Assembly: GCA_045643185.1 (NCBI GenBank)
Contig: JAZUKH010000176.1
Span: forward strand, 1 to 8,262
Direction: 5' to 3'
From: RGIG464 sp045643185
GTDB lineage: Bacteria; Myxococcota_A; Bradymonadia; UBA4248
Length of the DNA: 8,262 nucleotides
Shown here: positions 1 through 6,055 of the stretch, piece by piece
How positions within the stretch are numbered: the stretch's first letter is position 1
Layout: each line of letters starts with the position of its first letter
The notes under the pieces: model-generated
The model's input: only the letters and a program-made list of their open reading frames with translations
Database searches by the model: none
Told to the model about the DNA's origin: nothing
Program-made: the position numbers and the translations under genes

Positions 1-354
1 GACTGGCACAACATCGTCGTCTTCGGCAAACAGGCTGAAAACTGCGGCCGATACCTGAAAAAAGGTTCGCTCATCTACGTCGAAGGCCGTATCTCCTACG
101 ACAAATACAACGACAAAGACGGCCAGGTCCGCTACACCACACGCATCATCGCCAACTCCATTCAGTTCCTCGATACCAAGAACAGCAATGGCGGCAACTA
201 TGATCAGTCGTATGACCAGCGCTCAAACTACGAACCGCGTCCAAGCTACGAACAGCGTCCGAGCTATAACAATGCCCCGGCGCCTGCCTCGGCGCCCCAG
301 GGCGAGTCCTTCGCTGGCGACGCCGGATTCTCCGACGAAGAGATCCCGTTCTAA
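1..354 (+). CDS. ssb: Single-stranded DNA-binding protein SSB, 3' part (5' end outside window)
   Basis: SSB coats single-stranded DNA during replication, recombination and repair and recruits partner proteins through its C-terminal tip. The window enters mid-gene: 117 codons remain, then TAA at 352-354. The first ~57 visible residues are the second half of the OB fold, recognisable from DWHNIVVFGKQAE, YLKKGSLIYVEGRI and the end TRIIANSIQFLD. A flexible linker rich in Asn, Tyr, Gln, Arg and Pro follows, with a short near-repeat (NYEPRPSYEQRPSYN). The tail ends DEEIPF, matching the acidic D-D-x-I-P-F partner-binding tip of bacterial SSBs, so the 3' end is intact. The gene is closed by its own terminator at 378-433 and is probably not cotranscribed with the next gene. 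The identification is firm; only the N-terminal half is unseen. Confidence 0.96.
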   Translation, partial: DWHNIVVFGKQAENCGRYLKKGSLIYVEGRISYDKYNDKDGQVRYTTRIIANSIQFLDTKNSNGGNYDQSYDQRSNYEPRPSYEQRPSYNNAPAPASAPQGESFAGDAGFSDEEIPF

Positions 355-377
355 GCCAGAGATCGAGCAGGCATTTG

Positions 378-433
378 ACCGCGCTAAACCAAAACTGAAC
401 AAGTTTTGATTCAGCGCGGTTTTTTTGTTTTTT
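378..433 (+). terminator. Intrinsic terminator after ssb
   Basis: An outer 8-bp stem (ACCGCGCT 378-385 with AGCGCGGT 413-420) and an inner stem (CAAAACT with AGTTTTG) form one long hairpin. It is followed at once by T6-G-T6 (421-433). It lies 23 bases after the ssb stop codon and should insulate ssb from the genes downstream. Confidence 0.93.
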
Positions 434-536
434 AGATCTAACTGTTAGCAAAACCACATTATCCGACACTCAACCACACTAACCCACAAAAAATGCGTGA
501 ACGCTTGAATTGACAAGCATTTCACGAAAAGAATGG

Positions 537-566
537 TTGAATTTTTACCGTCTAAACTGATAGGCT
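537..566 (+). promoter_or_regulatory. Candidate sigma70-type promoter for the ssnA-like gene
   Basis: TTGAAT (537-542) could be a -35 box. It lies 18 bases before TAGGCT (561-566), which is preceded by TG-A to give an extended -10 (TGATAGGCT). A consensus TTGACA also occurs at 510-515 but has no good -10 at the usual distance. The rest of the 434-608 gap is AT-rich, apart from a small inverted repeat GCCGA/TCGGC at 573-589 in the presumed leader. The call rests on motif match only. Confidence 0.35.
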
Positions 567-608
567 AGGTGCGCCGATTTGGCTTCGGCATTTTAATTTC
601 ATTTTGAT

Positions 609-614
609 AAGGAG
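609..614 (+). promoter_or_regulatory. Ribosome binding site that decides the ssnA start
   Basis: AAGGAG lies 8 bases before the ATG at 623. The upstream in-frame GTG at 617 is only 2 bases away and the ATG at 629 is 14 bases away. The spacing therefore favours 623 as the start. Confidence 0.75.
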
Positions 615-622
615 AAGTGTGT

Positions 623-1894
623 ATGACTATGCTCAAAATCGGACCTGACAAACACGGCAACGTAGCGCTTTGCGAAAACGGTAAGGTTGTCTATTACGGT
701 GCGGCTTCGGCTGCTCCGAGCGTGACCGTCGACGAAAGCCTCGATGCCGATAATGCAGAAATTCTTCCTGGCTGGGTATGCGCACATACACACATGTATA
801 GCGCCCTCTGCCCCTACGGCATGCCCGCACCTAAAAATGCGCCGCAGAACTTCACCCAGATCCTCGAACGTGTCTGGTGGCGTCTTGACCGCGCGATCGA
901 CAAAGACATCCTTCGTGCTTCAGCGCGCGTCTACACGGCTGAATGCCTCCTTCAGGGCACGACGTCCATCGTAGACCACCATGAATCCCCCGACTTCATC
1001 GAAGGTTCCCTCGATGTCCTCGCCGATGCCCTCGACGAATTCGGTGCCCGCGGTATTCTCTGCTATGGCGCGACCGACCGTAACTACGGCAAAAACGAAG
1101 GCAAACGCGGCATCGACGAATGCGTCCGCTTTGTCAAAGAAAACAAACGCCCGCTCGTCAAAGGCACCATGGGCCTCCACGCACAGTTCACCTGCTCCGA
1201 CGAAACTGTGAAATACTGCGGTGAAAAAGCACGCGAGACCGGCGTCGGAATTCAGGTGCACGTGGCAGAAGGCGCAGCTGACGTTGATGACGCCATTTCA
1301 CGTGGTTACACCTCCGCGTTCGACCGCCTCGAAAAACTCGGCTGCATCGTCCCCAACTCCATCTATATTCACTGCATCCACATGTCGTCCGCAGAAACCA
1401 AACGCGGCGCCGATCTCGGTCTCTGGTACGTCCAGAATCCCCGTTCAAACAACGGCAACAACGTCGGCTGGCCCTACAACCTCCGTTATGCCCAGAAAGT
1501 TGCTCTCGGCGTCGATGGCTGGTCGGGCGATATGATCGTTGAACGTGATGCAGGCCGTGAACTCGCTGTCAAAAATGGCGACGATCCCATTAACATCGAC
1601 CACCGCCTCTACAGCGGCTGGCGCATGATGAGTGACTTCTTCGACGCCGAATTCGGCCCCCTCAACCCCGCTGACGGCAAACGCGCGACCAGATCCTCTG
1701 TCGCAGACCTCCGCATCGTCGATGACAAGGGCGTCAAGCACACGGTCGTCGATGGCAAAGTCGTCGTCCGTGACAGAAAACTCGTTCACGGCGATATCGA
1801 CCAGATCAGAAAAGAAGCTCAGGAACAGGCCAATCGTCTTTGGGAACGTATGGTCAAATATCCTGAAGACTACACCTACGGCTACGATCTCTAA
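623..1894 (+). CDS. ssnA: SsnA-family putative aminohydrolase (amidohydrolase superfamily)
   Basis: This is a predicted cytosolic metal-dependent deaminase/hydrolase of the ATZ/TRZ branch; the SsnA substrate is not firmly known. The 423-residue product has a short N-terminal beta-sandwich strand region, then the TIM barrel. The metal ligands are visible: HTH (His55/His57), His213 in VHVAEG with the catalytic-type Glu216, His250 and His253 in IHCIHMSS, and Asp298 in ALGVDGWSGDM. Family-specific stretches shared with E. coli SsnA as I remember it are WWRLDRAID, SIVDHHESP, TDRNYG and NPRSNNGNNVG. Upstream GTG (617) and downstream ATG (629) starts are possible, but RBS spacing favours 623. The protein is about 20 residues shorter than E. 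coli SsnA, mostly because the segment between VADLRIVD and the last strand TVVDGKVVVRDRKL is compressed. The next gene, 134 bases on, encodes a PLP enzyme, which suggests a shared catabolic route. The family is secure; the substrate is not. Confidence 0.85.
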   Translation: MTMLKIGPDKHGNVALCENGKVVYYGAASAAPSVTVDESLDADNAEILPGWVCAHTHMYSALCPYGMPAPKNAPQNFTQILERVWWRLDRAIDKDILRASARVYTAECLLQGTTSIVDHHESPDFIEGSLDVLADALDEFGARGILCYGATDRNYGKNEGKRGIDECVRFVKENKRPLVKGTMGLHAQFTCSDETVKYCGEKARETGVGIQVHVAEGAADVDDAISRGYTSAFDRLEKLGCIVPNSIYIHCIHMSSAETKRGADLGLWYVQNPRSNNGNNVGWPYNLRYAQKVALGVDGWSGDMIVERDAGRELAVKNGDDPINIDHRLYSGWRMMSDFFDAEFGPLNPADGKRATRSSVADLRIVDDKGVKHTVVDGKVVVRDRKLVHGDIDQIRKEAQEQANRLWERMVKYPEDYTYGYDL

Positions 1895-1927
1895 TCGATC
1901 ATTCAAGTAAATATTGCTCTTGTTTCA

Positions 1928-1997
1928 CGCCCTATGCCCTTCAGGTCATAGGGCGCACCATCTTTTATGCGTTGCGGTCATTTCTGGGAACCGCAAC
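1928..1997 (+). other. Two tandem hairpins between the ssnA-like and PLP-enzyme genes
   Basis: Hairpin 1 pairs CGCCCTATG (1928-1936) with CATAGGGCG (1947-1955) around a 10-base loop. Hairpin 2 pairs GTTGCGGT (1971-1978) with ACCGCAAC (1990-1997) around an 11-base loop. Neither has a clean T-tract: TTTTAT follows the first by several bases and a CT-rich stretch follows the second. Both sit upstream of the AAGGA ribosome site (2018-2022). They could be a weak attenuator, a processing site or a stability element between two cotranscribed genes. I do not recognise a known riboswitch. Confidence 0.6.
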
Positions 1998-2028
1998 CCT
2001 TCTTCTCAACCCAGAGTAAGGACAAATC

Positions 2029-3531
2029 ATGGAAAAAATTCTCGAAAGACTCGGTCTCACCACAAAAGTTGCCAACGAAGCCACCGTCGCCGACACGGTC
2101 GCCCGCTTCAAAGAACAGAAGATCTCCCTCCCGACCTTTGAACAGCTCGCCGATCCTTCCAAAATCCCCGCTGACATCATCGAAAAACTCAAAAACGTCG
2201 ATCCCGATGCTGCAGATCCCCTCAACCTCTATCGCGTTCACTGGTACAATGCGCCTGATCGCAAGGGCTTCGTTGAGGTTCCTGTTCATCTCGTCCTTAC
2301 CAAAGAAGTCACCGGCATCGACACGCCCATCATCACCATGGTCGGCTGCCTTGCCCCGATGATCGGCTCCCACAAAGTCCTCGCGGCTTATGCCTGCCTC
2401 GCGCCCCGCGTCATCCTCGGTGCCTTCAACCCCACAAAACACCGCGCCATTTGGCCGTCCACCGGTAACTACTGCCGTGGCGGTGTCGCCATCTCCCGCC
2501 TCATGAATTGCCGCGGCGTGGCGATCCTGCCCGAACGTATGAGCGAAGAACGCTTCAACTGGCTCCGTAAATGGACCGTCAACCCCAAAGAAGACATCAT
2601 CGCCACGTACGGCTGCGAATCCAACGTCAAAGAGATCTACGACAAATGCAACGAACTCGCGAAAGATCCGACGAACTTCGTCCTCAATCAGTTCGCTGAA
2701 TTCAACAACCACCTCGCCCACTACTACTGCACCGGTCACGCGCTCGAAACCGTTTTCAACAGCTACGCCAAAAACCACAAAGGCGCGAAACTTCGTGCCT
2801 TCGTGTCCGCCACGGGTTCGGCTGGCACCATCGGCGCAGGCGACTACCTCAAAGACAAATTCGGTTCAAAGACCGTGGCTGTCGAAGCCCTCGAATGCCC
2901 GACGCTCCTCGCAAACGGCTTTGGTGATCACAACATCCAGGGCATCGGCGACAAACACGTACCGCTCATCCACAACGTGATGAACACAGACTACGTCCTC
3001 GCCCTCTCCGACAAGTGCTCCGACCACACCTACGCGCTCTACAACACCGAAGCTGGCCGCAAATACCTCATCGAACGCCGCGGCGTGAAACCCGAACTCG
3101 TCGAATGCTTCAAATACCTTGGCCTCTCCTCCATCGCCAACATCCTTAGCGCGATCAAGATGGCTAAGTTCATGAAACTCGGCAAAGACGACGTCGTCAT
3201 GACTGTCGCCACCGACGGCGCCATCATGTACGGTTCCGAAAAAGAACTCTGCATCAAACGCGACTATGACGGTAAATTCGACGAAATCGACGCCGCCGAA
3301 ACGTTTGGCCAGATGACCCTCGGCCTCAACACCGACCACATCACCGAAATGACCCAGGCTGACCGCGAACGCGTCTTCAACCTCGGCTACTTCACCTGGT
3401 GCGAACAGCAGGGCATCGATATCGAAGCCTTCGTCGCACGCAAAGACCAGACCTTCTGGCAGACCATGCGTTCATATGTCCCTGAATGGGATAAGATGAT
3501 CGTTGACTTCAACAAACGCGTGAACGGCTAA
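2029..3531 (+). CDS. PLP-dependent enzyme, fold type II (cysteine synthase/ammonia-lyase-like), specificity unknown
   Basis: This is a predicted cytosolic PLP enzyme of the tryptophan synthase beta/cysteine synthase superfamily. The probable Schiff-base lysine is Lys116 in GSHK. About 29 residues later comes STGNYCRGG (144-152), the counterpart of the TSGNTG substrate-carboxylate loop. The glycine-rich phosphate loop is SATGSAGTIGAG (260-271), followed by KTVAVEALE, as in cysteine synthases. At 500 residues it is much longer than O-acetylserine sulfhydrylase (~310-320) or diaminopropionate ammonia-lyase (~400). The extra length is an N-terminal ~95 residues and a C-terminal ~100 residues, without obvious added domains. 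It is Cys-rich for the family. The ATG has AAGGA 6 bases upstream. Its neighbour is an SsnA-type aminohydrolase, so a lyase acting on a small amino acid in nitrogen or purine catabolism is a reasonable guess. A cysteine/threonine-metabolism enzyme remains possible. The fold is secure; the reaction is not. Confidence 0.8.
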   Translation: MEKILERLGLTTKVANEATVADTVARFKEQKISLPTFEQLADPSKIPADIIEKLKNVDPDAADPLNLYRVHWYNAPDRKGFVEVPVHLVLTKEVTGIDTPIITMVGCLAPMIGSHKVLAAYACLAPRVILGAFNPTKHRAIWPSTGNYCRGGVAISRLMNCRGVAILPERMSEERFNWLRKWTVNPKEDIIATYGCESNVKEIYDKCNELAKDPTNFVLNQFAEFNNHLAHYYCTGHALETVFNSYAKNHKGAKLRAFVSATGSAGTIGAGDYLKDKFGSKTVAVEALECPTLLANGFGDHNIQGIGDKHVPLIHNVMNTDYVLALSDKCSDHTYALYNTEAGRKYLIERRGVKPELVECFKYLGLSSIANILSAIKMAKFMKLGKDDVVMTVATDGAIMYGSEKELCIKRDYDGKFDEIDAAETFGQMTLGLNTDHITEMTQADRERVFNLGYFTWCEQQGIDIEAFVARKDQTFWQTMRSYVPEWDKMIVDFNKRVNG

Positions 3532-3550
3532 TTCACGTACTTTTTTTTTT

Positions 3551-3593
3551 CACGCGCCAACAGGTCTTTTGCCCGTTGGCGCGTGGCTTTTTT
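3551..3593 (+). terminator. Intrinsic terminator after the PLP-enzyme gene
   Basis: A perfect 11-bp GC-rich stem (CACGCGCCAAC 3551-3561 with GTTGGCGCGTG 3575-3585) encloses a 13-base loop. GC and T6 (3588-3593) follow. An unusual T10 run (3541-3550) lies directly before the stem. This ends the ssnA-PLP transcription unit and separates it from the atp genes. Confidence 0.9.
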
Positions 3594-3624
3594 CGGCTTC
3601 CCAAAACCGACCATGCGTCTTTAG

Positions 3625-3654
3625 TTGACGGAATGTAGTTTCAGGGAGTACAAA
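3625..3654 (+). promoter_or_regulatory. Candidate sigma70-type promoter of the atp Fo operon
   Basis: TTGACG (3625-3630, five of six matches to the -35 consensus) is followed after 18 bases by TACAAA (3649-3654, four of six matches to TATAAT). It lies between the upstream terminator and the first atp gene and leaves a leader of only about 10-15 bases before the TTG start. The same TACAAA -10 hexamer occurs in the candidate promoter at 6284-6289. Confidence 0.5.
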
Positions 3655-3673
3655 TAGCCTGTTCGGAGGTCTC

Positions 3674-4084
3674 TTGACTGACTTCAAACCTCAAATTGAG
3701 GATGACGCGAAGGTGAATTGCGCGCAACCAGCGGATGAAAATTCGGAAGAAACTTTCGACCGCGAAAATGACGACGATACACCATTCGAACATGTCCAAA
3801 ACACGCTGGATCCCATAGAACAAGCCAAAGCGGACAAGGCCCTGAAAGCTGAATCCATGACGGCGTTCGCGCGTTTCAGCACGTTTGGCATATACTTATT
3901 GCTTGCCATAGGCCTGGGATATCTCATTGGTCACTGGCTTGACAAAACATTCAACTGTGAACCCATTTTAACGATCTTCTGGGTAGCCTGCGGCGTCGCA
4001 GCTGCGATCATGGAGCTCGTCAAATCCATTAAGTTAGCAAGTCACATCGGTGATCAGGACGATCCGACATCGATGAAGAAATAG
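3674..4084 (+). CDS. AtpZ/AtpI-family small Fo accessory membrane protein (ATPase_gene1-like)
   Basis: This 136-residue protein has an acidic, soluble N-terminal ~60 residues and two membrane helices (about 69-87 and 97-117) ending in a short charged tail. The first helix runs into GYLIGHWLDKTF (82-93), the G-x-x-x-G-x-x-LDK pattern typical of the AtpZ/ATPase_gene1 family. Proteins of this family sit at the head of ATP synthase operons and have been proposed to supply Mg2+/Ca2+ or help assembly; the role here is by family and position. The start is TTG at 3674 with a strong GGAGGT (3665-3670) only 3 bases away, which is tight spacing. A slightly later start such as GTG at 3713 cannot be excluded. 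The gene ends 17 bases before the atpI start, in the same operon. The long acidic N-terminus is longer than usual for this family. Confidence 0.78.
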   Translation: MTDFKPQIEDDAKVNCAQPADENSEETFDRENDDDTPFEHVQNTLDPIEQAKADKALKAESMTAFARFSTFGIYLLLAIGLGYLIGHWLDKTFNCEPILTIFWVACGVAAAIMELVKSIKLASHIGDQDDPTSMKK

Positions 4085-4101
4085 AAGAAATCATCATTAT
4101 T

Positions 4102-4656
4102 ATGCCTGTCCAAGATGCTGCTCTAGAAACTACAGCGCAGACCGTTGAGGAGACTGCGGAAAGCGGAAACGGCACGACCAACGAGACTCAAACAGTAGTT
4201 TTTGTCGATCCGAAGACCCAATCGAAGCCTTTTTGGGCTTCTGTCATCACCTCTATCGCGCTGACGGCGATCGCTGCGATCATTGCGGCCATTTACCGAT
4301 CCAGCAGTTTTGCGATCGACTTAGTCATCGCAGCAGGTTTTTCAATCGCAATTTCTGCCGCTTATGTGGTAGTTAATGAAAAAATCTTAGCCGCTTCCAG
4401 ACAACTTGATGAAAATGGTAGAACGGGAGAGGCTGCCCATCAAATGGTCGTGCGACTGATGATCGCATCGATCGTTAAACTCCTGGTGTTAGGCGCGGGA
4501 TTAGTCATTCTGATCCTCGCTGTACATTTGGAACCCATCCCCGTCGTGATCGGTGTAACCATCAATTACGTCGCATTTCTCTTCGTTCCCTGGCTCGCCT
4601 CAAAGCGTCACTCAGAGAACCCTGAACCTCAATCTCAACAGGATAAGGAATCTTAA
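4102..4656 (+). CDS. atpI: ATP synthase subunit I (AtpI)-like membrane protein
   Basis: The product has 184 residues: a polar Thr/Glu-rich N-terminal ~40, then four predicted membrane helices (about 43-64, 70-92, 117-141 and 145-165), then a polar tail. The helix pattern, the basic loop before the third helix (RQLDENGRTGEAAHQMVVRL) and the position directly before atpB fit the ATP-synt_I family, implicated in c-ring assembly. I see no sharp catalytic motif, so the call rests on topology and context. The ATG at 4102 has only a weak purine stretch (AGAAGAAA, 4083-4090) at poor distance, so translation may be coupled to the gene before it. Its 3' end contains the AAGGA used by atpB, whose ATG starts 4 bases after the last stop base. 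Confidence 0.72.
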   Translation: MPVQDAALETTAQTVEETAESGNGTTNETQTVVFVDPKTQSKPFWASVITSIALTAIAAIIAAIYRSSSFAIDLVIAAGFSIAISAAYVVVNEKILAASRQLDENGRTGEAAHQMVVRLMIASIVKLLVLGAGLVILILAVHLEPIPVVIGVTINYVAFLFVPWLASKRHSENPEPQSQQDKES

Positions 4657-4659
4657 AGC

Positions 4660-5415
4660 ATGTTGAGCCTCGCACTCGCTTCGGAACACATTCACGGTCT
4701 GTTGGACCTTGTTCCGGGCATTGATAAAATCCATGAGCAGTTTGGCTGGCTTGGCAACACCCTCATGAACGGCACACCGGCGCCTTTCACGCACGTTGTG
4801 ACCACGCTCATCGGGGTTGCGATCGTCGTCATCCTTGGGCTTGCAAGCTGGAAAAAGTTTAAGCCCTCCCCCGATGCCAAACTCACCCCAAGAACCATCT
4901 TCGAACTCGTCATTGATGCCCTTGCAGGCTTGATGGAAGGTCAGTTGCACGACAAAAAACTCGTCAAAAAATACCTTCCGCTCGTCTTCGGTCTTGCTGT
5001 TTTCATTTTTGCAAACAACATTTTTGCACTCATCCCCGGTTTCGGTCCAGCGACGGATAACCTCAATACCAACATTGGTATGGCACTCATTGCGTTTTTG
5101 GTGGCCACCATTGCCGGTATCAAAGAAAAAGGATGGGGGTATTTCAAAGAGTTTTTTGGCCCGGTCTGGTGGCTAGGCTGGTTGATGTTCCCGATCGAAC
5201 TCATCGGTCAGATCGTTCGTCCGATCACGCTCACCATTCGACTTATGGGCAATATGTACGGTGACCATGCCATTGTGGCGATCTTGCTTGCCCTGTGCGC
5301 ACCGTTCGTTCCTGCTATCATGATGACGCTCGGTGTTCTGGTCGTCTTCATTCAAACCGCAGTTTTCTGCATCCTTACGACCGTCTACATTTCGATGGCG
5401 ATTGCAGAAGAATAA
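4660..5415 (+). CDS. atpB: ATP synthase Fo subunit a
   Basis: Subunit a forms the two ion half-channels beside the rotating c ring. The 251-residue product has a periplasm-side N-terminal stretch and five to six membrane helices. The signature helix is RPITLTIRLMGNMYGDH (187-203), with the essential arginine at Arg194, matching E. coli Arg210. The last helix carries Gln232 in VVFIQTAVFCILTTVYIS, matching E. coli Gln252. NNIFALIPGF (119-128) is another family stretch. The length is normal for bacterial a subunits. The ribosome site TAAGGA (4644-4649) lies inside the end of atpI, so the two genes are tightly coupled. The next gene is atpE, after a 98-base gap containing a hairpin. Confidence 0.96.
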   Translation: MLSLALASEHIHGLLDLVPGIDKIHEQFGWLGNTLMNGTPAPFTHVVTTLIGVAIVVILGLASWKKFKPSPDAKLTPRTIFELVIDALAGLMEGQLHDKKLVKKYLPLVFGLAVFIFANNIFALIPGFGPATDNLNTNIGMALIAFLVATIAGIKEKGWGYFKEFFGPVWWLGWLMFPIELIGQIVRPITLTIRLMGNMYGDHAIVAILLALCAPFVPAIMMTLGVLVVFIQTAVFCILTTVYISMAIAEE

Positions 5416-5426
5416 TTACGATTCCC

Positions 5427-5460
5427 AAAACACACGGTCGACTTGATCGACCCGTGTTTT
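5427..5460 (+). other. Hairpin in the atpB-atpE gap
   Basis: AAAACAC (5427-5433) pairs with GTGTTTT (5454-5460). After a small internal loop, GGTCGA (5436-5441) pairs with TCGACC (5447-5452) around a 5-base loop. The 3' arm ends in only T4, so it is at most a weak terminator. It sits where many bacteria raise c-subunit expression relative to a, and could be a processing or stability element for the atpE message. Confidence 0.6.
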
Positions 5461-5513
5461 CATACCACGATTTTTAAACTCGCCATTCATGGCCTTTTAA
5501 TTGGAGAAATTAC

Positions 5514-5849
5514 ATGTCCATCACGAAAAAAATTGCCCTCTTCGCAACGAATGCTCTCGTTCTCTTCCTCGCTGCCGCTCCGGCCTTTGCTCAGGAAGCT
5601 GCCAACCTGTCTACGACCGCTTCTGGCCGTATTCCTGAACAGTACCTCGCGGCTGCTATCGCCATCGGCGTGGCGGCCTGTGGTTGCGGTATCGGTCAGG
5701 GTCACGCCGCTCGCGGCGCCCTCGAAGGCATCGCTCGTAATCCCTCCGCTTACAGCAAGATCTTCACCCCGATGATCCTCTGCTTGGCTCTTATCGAATC
5801 CCTCGCGATCTACGGCCTCCTCATCGCCTTCCTCGCCCTCTTTATGTAA
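5514..5849 (+). CDS. atpE: ATP synthase Fo subunit c (rotor ring) with signal peptide
   Basis: Subunit c forms the ion-carrying membrane ring. The 111-residue product starts with a signal-like segment (Lys5-Lys6, hydrophobic 7-22, APAFA before a likely cut after residue 26). The mature two-helix hairpin follows: helix 1 at about 43-66, polar loop GALEGIARNP (68-77), and helix 2 at about 83-110. The ion-binding carboxylate is Glu95 in LALIESLAIYG. Gln62 in GIGQG, Ser96 and Tyr100 match the Gln32/Ser66/Tyr70 positions of the Na+-binding Ilyobacter c subunit, although its Thr67 is Leu here. Helix 1 carries an unusual Cys-Gly-Cys (56-58). The C-terminus stops at LALFM, without the usual short extension after helix 2. 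GGAG lies 7 bases before the ATG. No F1 genes follow; a terminator ends the operon. Confidence 0.95.
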   Translation: MSITKKIALFATNALVLFLAAAPAFAQEAANLSTTASGRIPEQYLAAAIAIGVAACGCGIGQGHAARGALEGIARNPSAYSKIFTPMILCLALIESLAIYGLLIAFLALFM

Positions 5850-5897
5850 GAATTTCAACGGTCTGACATCAAAAACACAGACCGAATGAATATCCTC

Positions 5898-5928
5898 AAA
5901 AGCCCTGCCATACGCAGGGCTTTTTTTT
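5898..5928 (+). terminator. Intrinsic terminator ending the atp Fo operon
   Basis: AAAAGCCCTGC (5898-5908) pairs over 11 bp with GCAGGGCTTTT (5914-5924) around a 5-base loop. A T8 run (5921-5928) overlaps the 3' arm. It lies about 50 bases after the atpE stop. It confirms that the F1 genes are not in this operon. Confidence 0.95.
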
Positions 5929-6055
5929 CAAAATTCTGCGACCTACTTCTGTCTACGTCAGGTGATCGTTTTGTTCACCTTTTGCCTTGCAGAGAGCGCA
6001 TGAACGCAAAGCGTTCGAAGCGCGTGTCATAAAACGAAACTAAAAAGCGCCAACG

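Noticed and set aside
146..469. - strand open frame across the ssb end and its terminator
   Set aside because: It runs through the terminator hairpin and opposite a well-identified ssb, with an Arg-rich product lacking any domain.
510..515. Consensus TTGACA as the -35 of the ssnA promoter
   Set aside because: No acceptable -10 hexamer lies 16-18 bases downstream, so the later TTGAAT/TGATAGGCT pair was preferred.
1978..2778. Long - strand open frame of 266 codons opposite the PLP-enzyme gene
   Set aside because: It is an antisense shadow created by the C-ending codon bias of the + strand gene. It is rich in V, F, D and G without any domain, and the + strand gene has clear catalytic motifs.
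3674..5849. N-ATPase (Na+-specific atpDCQRBEFAG) cluster
   Set aside because: The gene order lacks beta and epsilon in front, and the terminator after c leaves no F1 genes, so this is a split ordinary F-type Fo operon.
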